Assembly: GCA_037439945.1 (NCBI GenBank)
Contig: JBBIVA010000169.1
Coordinates: 1 to 5,144 of the forward strand
Length of the DNA: 5,144 nucleotides
Direction: 5' to 3'
From: CALEUX01 sp037439945
Lineage (GTDB): Bacteria; Bacteroidota; Bacteroidia; Bacteroidales; Marinilabiliaceae
Shown here: positions 1-5,135 of the stretch, piece by piece
How the letters are laid out: each line of letters starts with the position of its first letter
How positions within the stretch are numbered: position 1 is the first letter of the stretch
Program-made: the position numbers and the translations under genes
The notes under the pieces: generated by a model
The model's input: the letters and a program-made list of their open reading frames with translations, nothing else
What the model was told of the DNA's origin: nothing
Database searches by the model: none

Positions 1-55
1 ACTTTCTTTTTAAGGAGAAAAAACAGGATAAATGAAACTGAGAATAATAAAAAGA

Positions 56-427
56 CTATTTTTTAAAAATAAAAAAAACAGCAAGAATTAGAAAAAACAG
101 ACCAATAATATGGTTCCATTTAAGCGATTCTGATTTAAAAACCACGATTGAAATTGCAACAAAAACAGAGAGTGAAATTACTTCTTGTATAACTTTAAGT
201 TCAAGCAAATTAAAAGGACCGCCATACCCCTTAAAACCAATTCTGTTAGCGGGTACCTGAAAAATATATTCAAATAAGGCAATTCCCCAGCTTATTAAAA
301 TAATGGTAATAAGTCCGAAATTTTGGGACCATTTCATTTCATTAAATTTCAAATGGCCATACCAGGCAAATGTCATAAAGGTATTTGAAAGAATCAGAAA
401 TAAAATCGTTATTAATCCCTTGGTCAT
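56..427 (-). CDS. DMT-type small membrane protein, DUF486 family
   Basis: A 123-residue inner-membrane protein of unknown substrate, assigned to the DUF486 family of small drug/metabolite-transporter-like proteins. Four hydrophobic segments are visible at about residues 4-24, 38-57, 79-97 and 104-121, the layout expected of a four-helix small-transporter fold. Family-like motifs recognised by eye are FAWYGHLK (20-27), ALFEYIFQVPANRIG (50-64), the G-rich turn at 67-70, LKVIQE (77-82) and LKWN (102-105). The length is normal for the family and the gene looks intact, with an ATG start at 427 and a TAG stop at 56-58. It lies 54 bp downstream of the DJ-1-family gene on the same strand, so the two may share a transcript. 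No terminator or ribosome-binding site is obvious. Family membership is fairly secure; a transport function is only implied by the fold. Confidence 0.85.
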   Translation of the reverse strand: MTKGLITILFLILSNTFMTFAWYGHLKFNEMKWSQNFGLITIILISWGIALFEYIFQVPANRIGFKGYGGPFNLLELKVIQEVISLSVFVAISIVVFKSESLKWNHIIGLFFLILAVFFIFKK

Positions 428-481
428 TTTATTTAATACAGTTTAACCTTTAAATTGTGCCGCAAATTACCATTAAAAATC

Positions 482-1030
482 TCAGATTACCAACATTTTC
501 TTTTTTAATTCATTAACAACTTCCTTATTGGTAAGATTTTCAACTATTTCAAGTGCAAAATCCATTGCTGCCCCTATACCTTTACCGGTTATAACCTTAC
601 CATCGGTTACTGCCACTTTATCAACAACTACTGCATTTAACAGGTGCTTTTCAAAACCCGGGTAACAAGTCGCCCTTTTTCCTTTCAACAACCCCATCTC
701 CCCAACAATCATTGGTGCAGCACAAATCGCGGCAATCCATTTATCAGAGTTACAAAACTCAAGAATTGTCCTTTTAACTTTTTCATTGGCCATTAAATTA
801 ATTACACCTGGCAACCCCCCTGGCAAAATAAGCATTATGGCATCTGTCAAAATAATTTCTTCAATAAAACAACTACATTGAATTTGAATATTGTGGGCTC
901 CTGTTACAAGCAAATTATGTGTGGTAGAAACCAGTATGGTATCAAAACCTACCCTGTTTAAAACATCAGCGGGTGTAACCGCTTCCACTTCTTCAAAACC
1001 CTCGGCTAACAGAATATATATTTTTTTCAT
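482..1030 (-). CDS. DJ-1/PfpI family protein (ThiJ/YajL-like, class I glutamine amidotransferase fold)
   Basis: A 182-residue soluble protein of the DJ-1/ThiJ/PfpI superfamily. Members are described as glyoxalase III, protein or nucleotide deglycases, or oxidative-stress chaperones; which applies here cannot be read from sequence. Visible landmarks are the N-terminal strand and acidic loop AEGFEEVEAV, with Glu16 matching human DJ-1 Glu18, the LPGG turn at 69-72, and the nucleophile elbow AAICAAP with Cys103 matching human Cys106. The C-terminal ITGKGIGAAMDFALEIVE (147-164) matches the family's RGPGT...FAL block. Human DJ-1 His126 appears replaced by Tyr123 in ATCYPGFE, which as I recall is common in bacterial members. 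Length is typical and no signal peptide is present. The ATG at 1030 is followed directly by the first family strand, supporting this start. It is probably the first gene of a two-gene minus-strand unit with the DUF486 gene. Confidence 0.92.
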   Translation of the reverse strand: MKKIYILLAEGFEEVEAVTPADVLNRVGFDTILVSTTHNLLVTGAHNIQIQCSCFIEEIILTDAIMLILPGGLPGVINLMANEKVKRTILEFCNSDKWIAAICAAPMIVGEMGLLKGKRATCYPGFEKHLLNAVVVDKVAVTDGKVITGKGIGAAMDFALEIVENLTNKEVVNELKKKMLVI

Positions 1031-1115
1031 CCGTAAATAATTTTTAATTTAAGGTCGGAAGCTTGTACCGATATTACGGAAGAATTAAATCTTTGCTATT
1101 TTCATTGGTGTTTCA

Positions 1116-1156
1116 CGAAAAGTCGGGACAAGCTGTGCTTTGCGGGTCATGCTCGT
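1116..1156. other. GC-richer island in AT-rich spacer, possible repeat or gene remnant
   Basis: By hand count this stretch is 23 of 41 G or C, inside spacer that is otherwise strongly AT-rich. It contains GTCGGGACAAGC and GCGGGTCATGC. The minus strand has a short open frame across it ending at a TAA near 1085-1087, but nothing there resembles a known domain. It could be a fragment of a dispersed repeat or a decayed gene. I do not recognise it. Confidence 0.3.
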
Positions 1157-1229
1157 TTCATCCTAAAATTTTTTAAGACAAAGTGTAAAATTGATATAAA
1201 CCATATTGGCCCTAACTAATGGTTCTAAA

Positions 1230-1241
1230 TTAATGCATTAA
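1230..1241. promoter_or_regulatory. perfect 12-bp palindrome, operator-like
   Basis: TTAATGCATTAA reads identically on both strands. It sits in the divergent spacer about 150 bp before the likely promoter of the fusion gene and about 200 bp before the DJ-1 start. Such dyads can bind dimeric regulators, but AT-rich DNA produces short palindromes by chance and no cognate regulator gene is in the window. Confidence 0.25.
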
Positions 1242-1253
1242 AGAAACATGTAA

Positions 1254-1302
1254 TTTATAAATATGCTATCTCTTATCCAAAAAGAGTTCAGATATTTATA
1301 AA
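1254..1302. repeat. nested inverted repeat / hairpin upstream of the fusion gene
   Basis: An 11-bp perfect inverted repeat, TTTATAAATAT at 1254-1264 with ATATTTATAAA at 1292-1302, encloses a second inverted repeat, CTCTT (1270-1274) with AAGAG (1282-1286), leaving a 7-base loop. The outer arms are A/T only, so the hairpin would be weak as RNA. It is not followed by a T-run, which argues against a terminator for plus-strand transcription. It may be a regulatory dyad in the spacer. Confidence 0.35.
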
Positions 1303-1347
1303 AATAAACAAAAAAAATTTCAAAACGTTTTATATTTCGTTGCCATC

Positions 1348-1425
1348 ATGAATATAAAATTCATAATTGGTTGCTTATTTATTTTAAATGTTATTTTTGC
1401 GTTAAATAATACTTGTTTCATATGA
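1348..1425 (+). CDS. possible 25-residue hydrophobic leader peptide
   Basis: An ATG at 1348 opens a 25-codon frame ending with TGA at 1423-1425. That stop overlaps the ATG of the 819-residue fusion gene in the sequence ATGA, the classic arrangement for translational coupling. The peptide begins MNIKFIIGCLF and continues hydrophobic to FALNN, so it looks like a signal peptide with nothing behind it. Against it: it is very short, lacks a clear ribosome-binding site, and the best promoter match (1371-1399) lies inside it and would produce transcripts lacking its start. It may be a chance ORF or the relic of a lost secreted protein. Confidence 0.2.
   Translation: MNIKFIIGCLFILNVIFALNNTCFI
1371..1399 (+). 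promoter_or_regulatory. Bacteroidota-type promoter for the fusion gene (TTG-N18-TAttTTTG)
   Basis: TATTTTTG at 1392-1399 matches the Bacteroidota -7 consensus TAnnTTTG exactly. A TTG at 1371-1373 lies 18 bases upstream, where the -33 element is expected. Transcription would then start near 1404-1406, giving a 5' leader of about 16-18 bases before the ATG at 1422. The match is good, but the surrounding DNA is T-rich, so chance occurrence is possible. Confidence 0.5.
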
Positions 1426-3881
1426 TTAAAAACCATGGCAATAAAATTGCTATATCATTTGGTACCAACCAGATAAATTATAGCAACATGTTTGGTAAAA
1501 TAGAAAACATCTCGAACAGTTATGAACTTGGAAATGGACAACATGCCGTTATATTTTCAGAAAACCGGCCGGGATGGTTTTATTCATTTTATTCAATATG
1601 GATGAAATCAGGAGTTTGTATCCCCATAGATTTTATGGCAACGGTTCAGGAGGTGGCATATATATTAAAAGATTCGTTGCCATCGGTGGTTTTTGTATCA
1701 AGTGCCAAAAAAAACGACATGGAAAATGCAATTGCTTTGGCAGGGATACTTACACAAATAATTGTTATTGATGAGTTCGACCATTTTCAGCCGGAATTGG
1801 TTTCCGATAAAGACTTTAAGCAAATTAAACCTGATGATATCGCTGTAATAATTTATACATCAGGTACCACCGGAAGCCCTAAAGGGGTTATGCTAACTTA
1901 TAAAAATTTGTTGGCAAATTTACACCCTATTACTGAGTCAATCCCAATTTATCATTACAATTGTCGCGTAATGGTATTGCTGCCGTTGCATCATATTTTT
2001 CCATTGTTGGGAACCATGGTGGCGCCAATGTTTGTAGGAGGGATGTCGGCAATAAGTCCGTCAATGACTTCAGAAGATATTATGTCAACTCTTCAGAATA
2101 ATAAAATTACAATCTTAATAGGTGTTCCAAGACTTTATGCTGCAATACGAAAGGGTATTGTCGATAAAATTAATAAAAGTGGTGTGGCAAAATTCCTTTT
2201 CAACCTTGCCAAAAAATTAAACTCACCAAAATTTTCACAAAAAATATTTAAACAGGTACATCAAAAATTTGGTGGGTCAATTGAATTCCTCGTTACTGGC
2301 GGTGCAGCTCTTGATCCTGCAGTTGGCAACGATTTTAAAGCCCTGGGGTTCGAAGTTCTTGAAGGATTTGGAATGACAGAAGCTGCGCCTATGATTACTT
2401 TTACGCGCCCCGGAAAAGTAAAGATTGGGTCCCCCGGCCAGGCACTGCCAGGTACCGAATTACGTATTGTTGATGGTGAAATTATTACAAGGGGCGATAA
2501 TGTAATGAAAGGATATTATAACCGCCCAGAAGAAACAGCTGAAGTAATTAAGGATGGGTGGCTTTATACCGGTGACCTTGGCCATTTGGATGAACAAGGG
2601 TTCTTATTTATAACAGGAAGAAAGAAGGAGATTATTGTATTATCAAATGGTAAAAACATTAATCCAATTGAACTGGAAGAGAAAATATTAACCTCGCCAC
2701 TGGTAAAAGATTGTGGTGTGTTTTATCTCGATGACCAGTTGCAGGTTGTTATTGTTCCGGAAATAACCGCAGTAAATACACCTGATTTAGCTGAAACCAT
2801 AAGAAGGGATGTAATTGAACCATTAAACCAGAGTGTTTCGTCATATAAAAGGATACTGGGTATTTATATTTCTTTGGAGGATTTACCGAGGACCCGATTG
2901 GGAAAACTTCAAAGATTTAAACTAACCGGATTTGCAAAGGAAGAAAAACCCGATACAGACTCCAGCCCGGTTACCAATTCTGAAGAATACCAAATTATTG
3001 TTGATTACATTAACGTTGAAAAAGGCAAAAAGGTTAAACCAAACCATCACCTTGATCATGACCTTGGACTGGACTCTCTTGACAGAGTTGGCCTACAGGT
3101 TTATATTCAGCAAACTTTCGGCGTGGATATTGAAGCTGGTGACCTGCCCAAATTCGGTAGTGTTCAAAAATTGGCTGAATATGTTGCTGAAAAGAAAACA
3201 AGAATTGAAGAATCGAGGTTTAACTGGACCGATGTACTTAAAGAACGTATTAATTTTAAATTACCGGTTTCATGGTTGCCTACCAGGATAATGATGCGTT
3301 TTTCCAAATTCATTTTTAGTATTTATTTCAGATATAAATTTAAAGGGATGGAAAATATACCGGCTGGCCCCTGTATTATTGCACCAAATCACCAAAGTTT
3401 TTTCGATGGTCTTTTTGTAACAGCTCTTTTGCGCACAAAACAAATTCGTAAAACATATTTCTATGCCAAGGCACAGCACGTTAAACTACCTTTTTTAAAG
3501 TATCTTGCCAACAGGAATAATGTTATTGTTGTTGATTTGAATAAAAATCTGAAGGAATCAATCCAGAAACTTGCCCAGGTATTAAAGAACCAAAAAAACC
3601 TTATTATTTTCCCTGAAGGTACCAGATCAATAACCGGGCAACTAGGAAATTTCAAGAAAACATTTGCAATACTAAGTAGTGAACTTAATATACCAATTGT
3701 ACCTGTTACTATTGATGGTGCCATTAATGCTTTGCCCAAAGGTAGTTTTTTCCCGCGGCCCTGGAAAAAGGTTCAGATAGAGTTTCTGCAGCCGGTTTAT
3801 CCAGGAAGTAACAGTTACGAAAACCTTTCGGAAATTGTAAAACAAAAAATTGAGAACAATCTCGAAAGATTAAGAAGTTAA
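1422..3881 (+). CDS. trifunctional fusion: acyl-CoA/acyl-ACP synthetase - acyl carrier domain - PlsC-type 1-acylglycerophosphate acyltransferase
   Basis: An 819-residue cytoplasmic or membrane-peripheral fusion. Residues 1-505 form an ANL-superfamily acyl-activating domain: P-loop YTSGTTGSPKG (145-155), EGFGMTE (314-320), YTGD (382-385), GRKKEI hinge (399-404) and the PRTRLGK block with catalytic Lys495. After an acidic Ser/Pro linker, residues 520-595 form an acyl carrier domain with GLDSL and Ser552 as the phosphopantetheine site. Residues 615-819 form a PlsC acyltransferase with NHQSFFD (His657, Asp662), FPEGTRS (730-736) and IPIVPV (757-762). All three catalytic sets are intact. It probably activates a fatty acid, holds it on the fused carrier and transfers it to a lysolipid or related acceptor, resembling E. 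coli Aas in logic though Aas has the acyltransferase first. ATG 1422 is preferred; an in-frame TTG at 1413 would add only three residues, and TAA at 1407-1409 blocks further extension. Acceptor and chain specificity are unknown. Confidence 0.93.
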   Translation: MIKNHGNKIAISFGTNQINYSNMFGKIENISNSYELGNGQHAVIFSENRPGWFYSFYSIWMKSGVCIPIDFMATVQEVAYILKDSLPSVVFVSSAKKNDMENAIALAGILTQIIVIDEFDHFQPELVSDKDFKQIKPDDIAVIIYTSGTTGSPKGVMLTYKNLLANLHPITESIPIYHYNCRVMVLLPLHHIFPLLGTMVAPMFVGGMSAISPSMTSEDIMSTLQNNKITILIGVPRLYAAIRKGIVDKINKSGVAKFLFNLAKKLNSPKFSQKIFKQVHQKFGGSIEFLVTGGAALDPAVGNDFKALGFEVLEGFGMTEAAPMITFTRPGKVKIGSPGQALPGTELRIVDGEIITRGDNVMKGYYNRPEETAEVIKDGWLYTGDLGHLDEQGFLFITGRKKEIIVLSNGKNINPIELEEKILTSPLVKDCGVFYLDDQLQVVIVPEITAVNTPDLAETIRRDVIEPLNQSVSSYKRILGIYISLEDLPRTRLGKLQRFKLTGFAKEEKPDTDSSPVTNSEEYQIIVDYINVEKGKKVKPNHHLDHDLGLDSLDRVGLQVYIQQTFGVDIEAGDLPKFGSVQKLAEYVAEKKTRIEESRFNWTDVLKERINFKLPVSWLPTRIMMRFSKFIFSIYFRYKFKGMENIPAGPCIIAPNHQSFFDGLFVTALLRTKQIRKTYFYAKAQHVKLPFLKYLANRNNVIVVDLNKNLKESIQKLAQVLKNQKNLIIFPEGTRSITGQLGNFKKTFAILSSELNIPIVPVTIDGAINALPKGSFFPRPWKKVQIEFLQPVYPGSNSYENLSEIVKQKIENNLERLRS

Positions 3882-3898
3882 ATTTTACTTAAATATAA

Positions 3899-3916
3899 AT
3901 AATGCTGCAGCTTTAT
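3899..3916. promoter_or_regulatory. imperfect palindrome centred on GCTGCAGC
   Basis: A perfect 8-bp palindrome GCTGCAGC (3904-3911) is extended by partly matching AT arms to 18 bp with 16 of 18 positions symmetric. It lies between the fusion-gene stop and the GIN-protein start. It has no loop, so an operator-like protein site is more plausible than a hairpin. TATAAT at 3914-3919 overlaps its right edge. The evidence is weak. Confidence 0.2.
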
Positions 3917-3931
3917 AATTAAACCCAAAGC

Positions 3932-3960
3932 CTTAATAACAGTAAGTTAATTAAGTTTTT
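3932..3960 (+). terminator. weak terminator-like hairpin with T5 tract
   Basis: CTTAAT (3932-3937) and ATTAAG (3950-3955) can pair around a 12-base loop, followed directly by TTTTT (3956-3960). The stem is only 6 bp and almost all A/T, so it would be unstable. If real, it would partly separate the fusion gene from the GIN-protein gene that begins 18 bp later. Confidence 0.2.
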
Positions 3961-3977
3961 AATGAAAATAAGAGATT

Positions 3978-4676
3978 ATGAAAAAGATTTCAATTATATC
4001 GCTGTTAGCTTTATTTGTATTTATAATAATTAGTTGCGTTTATCCACAGGGTATTGAAAAACAATCCAGGGAAGTTGAACCATTTAACGGCATAAAAGTA
4101 AGTTCCGGTATAAAACTTTATCTTACACAAGGTGATGAAACAAAAGTTTTTGTTGAGGCTGACGGTTCAATTATAGGTGATCTTATAACAAAAAATGAAA
4201 AAGGAATTTTAAATATTTACATTTCAACTAAGAAACTTCTCAGATTTGACTCATCTCCAAAGGTATATGTTACATTCTCATGGTTAAATTCAATAACAGC
4301 TTCTGCAGGCTCTGAGGTTATTGGACAAAATGCCTTTAAAGCTGATAAACTGGAAGTCCAAAACTCTTCCGGTTCCTATTCAAAATTTGAGGTGGAGTGC
4401 CGTGATTTAACTTTACGCGCCTCATCGGGGGCAAAAATTAAGTTAATGGGTTCATCATTAAATCTGGAAGCCAAAAGTAGTAGCGGAAGTGAAATTAGGA
4501 TCAGGGATTTAAAGGTTGTTAACGCCAAACTTGATGCATCATCCGGTGCGAATATCGATGCTTACGTTTCAGGAGAAATAGAGGCATCGGCAAGTTCCGG
4601 GGGCAGAATAGATTATTCAGGCGAAGCAATTCCTAAACTATTGCAACAATCAAGCGGTGGTAATATAAGGAACTGA
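3978..4676 (+). CDS. secreted GIN-domain (DUF2807) protein, probable lipoprotein
   Basis: A 232-residue exported protein of the GIN/DUF2807 family (Pfam 'putative auto-transporter adhesin, head'), common in Bacteroidota and of unproven function. Residues 1-19 form a signal sequence (MKK, then a hydrophobic core). The stretch IISC with Cys20 fits a lipobox, so a lipid-anchored protein is likely, although cleavage by signal peptidase I after it cannot be excluded. The typical opening is present: REVEPFNGIKVSSGIKLYLT (31-50), then VFVEAD (57-62). The C-terminal half repeats an SSG motif at 130, 149, 168, 188, 206 and 225, a spacing of 18-20 residues consistent with successive rungs of a beta-solenoid. 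Length is near the family norm and both ends look intact. It starts 96 bp after the fusion gene on the same strand; co-transcription is possible but not shown. No clear Shine-Dalgarno is present. Confidence 0.88.
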   Translation: MKKISIISLLALFVFIIISCVYPQGIEKQSREVEPFNGIKVSSGIKLYLTQGDETKVFVEADGSIIGDLITKNEKGILNIYISTKKLLRFDSSPKVYVTFSWLNSITASAGSEVIGQNAFKADKLEVQNSSGSYSKFEVECRDLTLRASSGAKIKLMGSSLNLEAKSSSGSEIRIRDLKVVNAKLDASSGANIDAYVSGEIEASASSGGRIDYSGEAIPKLLQQSSGGNIRN

Positions 4677-4830
4677 TATTGAGCAACCTTAAACAAATAT
4701 TACTTTTCACCAAATTAAATTACAACGGCCCTTAATTGCATTACTATTAAACCATTTGGGTATTTTGTAATTAGGCTTAGTCAAAATTAAAAAAAATAGT
4801 ATTGTTTAAACCAGGGTTAAAAAACCGGGC

Positions 4831-4860
4831 AAAGTTTTCAAAATAATAAAACTTTTTTTT
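4831..4860 (+). terminator. AT-rich hairpin followed by T8 tract
   Basis: AAAGTTTT (4831-4838) and AAAACTTT (4848-4855) are perfect inverted repeats around a 9-base loop, and a run of eight T spans 4853-4860. The geometry matches an intrinsic terminator for plus-strand transcription, possibly ending the GIN-protein transcript about 180 bp after its stop. The stem has a single G-C pair, so its strength is doubtful. It sits directly beside the terminal inverted repeat at 4862. Confidence 0.3.
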
Positions 4861-4915
4861 CCACTACTGTCCGATAATTTTTTCGATAAGATGCTATAAT
4901 GCCAACTAATTGCGA

Positions 4916-4930
4916 TGTCCCTACAGGACA
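4916..4930. repeat. hairpin 1 of GTnCC/GGnAC family
   Basis: TGTCC CTACA GGACA has a perfect 5-bp stem and a 5-base loop. Read on the minus strand it becomes TGTCCTGTAGGGACA, resembling hairpin 4 and suggesting an inverted copy of the same unit. Confidence 0.5.
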
Positions 4931-4953
4931 CTGAAAATTGGGGTCGATTCATC

Positions 4954-5010
4954 TTTACCGATATTATGTACCTGACGGCACAGTACCGTTAGGGACTAAA
5001 GTTCGGTAAA
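4954..5010. repeat. 8-bp closing stem enclosing hairpins 2 and 3
   Basis: TTTACCGA (4954-4961) pairs perfectly with TCGGTAAA (5003-5010). Inside lie hairpin 2, TGTACC TGAC GGCACA (4967-4982, one mismatch), and directly abutting it hairpin 3, GTACC GTTA GGGAC (4983-4996, one mismatch). The layout is that of a three-way junction in folded single strand. Confidence 0.45.
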
Positions 5011-5035
5011 ACACTTAATTGAGAATTGAACTTTT

Positions 5036-5049
5036 GTTCCGTTAGGGAC
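5036..5049. repeat. hairpin 4, direct repeat of hairpin 3
   Basis: GTTCCGTTAGGGAC matches hairpin 3 (4983-4996) at 13 of 14 positions, with 53 bases between starts. Its 5-bp stem has one T-G position that pairs as U-G in plus-strand RNA. This copy count is too low for a CRISPR array. Confidence 0.5.
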
Positions 5050-5089
5050 AAAACAACTTTTTATCGGATAGTAGTGATAATTTATTTAA

Positions 5090-5135
5090 CCCGGATTAGT
5101 CATTAGAAAGGCAATGAACTAATGACTTAGCCGGG
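5090..5135. repeat. long-arm hairpin with 12-base loop at the window edge
   Basis: CCCGGATTAGTCATTAG (5090-5106) and CTAATGACTTAGCCGGG (5119-5135) are reverse complements at 15 of 17 positions, with a perfect 9-bp inner stem and a perfect CCCGG/CCGGG outer stem. The loop is 5107-5118. No T-run follows, so it is unlikely to be a simple terminator. It may be a REP-like palindrome, a mobile-element end or a recombination site; the right flank is cut by the window. Confidence 0.5.

Larger units (their letters stand above)
1031..1421. other. divergent intergenic region with several dyad symmetries
   Basis: These 391 bases separate the minus-strand DJ-1 gene from the plus-strand acyltransferase fusion, so promoters for both should lie here. 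Contents in order: a 7-bp inverted repeat TCCGTAA/TTACGGA (1030-1036, 1074-1080) whose left arm touches the DJ-1 start codon; a locally GC-richer island at 1116-1156; an inverted repeat AACCAT/ATGGTT (1199-1204, 1219-1224); a perfect 12-bp palindrome at 1230-1241; a nested hairpin at 1254-1302; a possible leader ORF at 1348-1425; and a TAnnTTTG promoter match at 1392-1399. I found no CAAAnnTA on the plus strand near 1030, so the DJ-1 promoter is unidentified. I see no tRNA or other recognisable RNA gene. Confidence 0.7.
4862..5076. mobile_element. MITE-like element or structured RNA bounded by a 16-bp inverted repeat
   Basis: CACTACTGTCCGATAA (4862-4877) is the reverse complement of TTATCGGATAGTAGTG (5061-5076) at 15 of 16 positions. 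The 215-bp unit has no ORF and holds four short hairpins, plus an 8-bp stem TTTACCGA/TCGGTAAA (4954-4961, 5003-5010) around two of them. Long terminal repeats on a short noncoding unit suggest a non-autonomous transposable element. No target-site duplication is evident at the flanks and no transposase is in the window. The single mismatch becomes a G-U pair in plus-strand RNA, so a folded transcript is an alternative. Confidence 0.45.

Noticed and set aside
32..91. Short ATG frame at 32 with AAGGAG at 12-17
   Set aside because: About 19 codons, Lys-rich, overlapping the 3' end of the DUF486 gene antisense; spacing from AAGGAG to the ATG is too long (14 bases).
1413..1421. TTG start for the fusion protein
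   Set aside because: Adds only three residues; the ATG at 1422 is a standard start, is placed well relative to the promoter, and the domain begins normally from it.
1574..1771. Open frame of 65 codons on the plus strand
   Set aside because: Lies wholly inside the synthetase domain in another frame, has no recognisable motif, and is explained by the real gene.
2932..3291. Open frame of 119 codons on the plus strand
   Set aside because: Overlaps the carrier-domain region in another frame; its translation is low in complexity (Lys/Leu/Thr) with no family resemblance.
3270..3739. Two minus-strand open frames (3270-3479 and 3461-3739)
   Set aside because: Both are antisense to the PlsC domain and have no motifs; the sense frame carries all the conserved acyltransferase blocks.
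4862..4877. Assignment of the terminal repeat to a named IS family
   Set aside because: The ends look like transposon ends, but I cannot verify a match to any particular IS family without a database search.
4983..5049. Possible CRISPR-like repeat pair
   Set aside because: Only two near-identical 14-mers, the units are palindromic throughout, and there are no further copies or cas genes; a REP-like explanation fits better.
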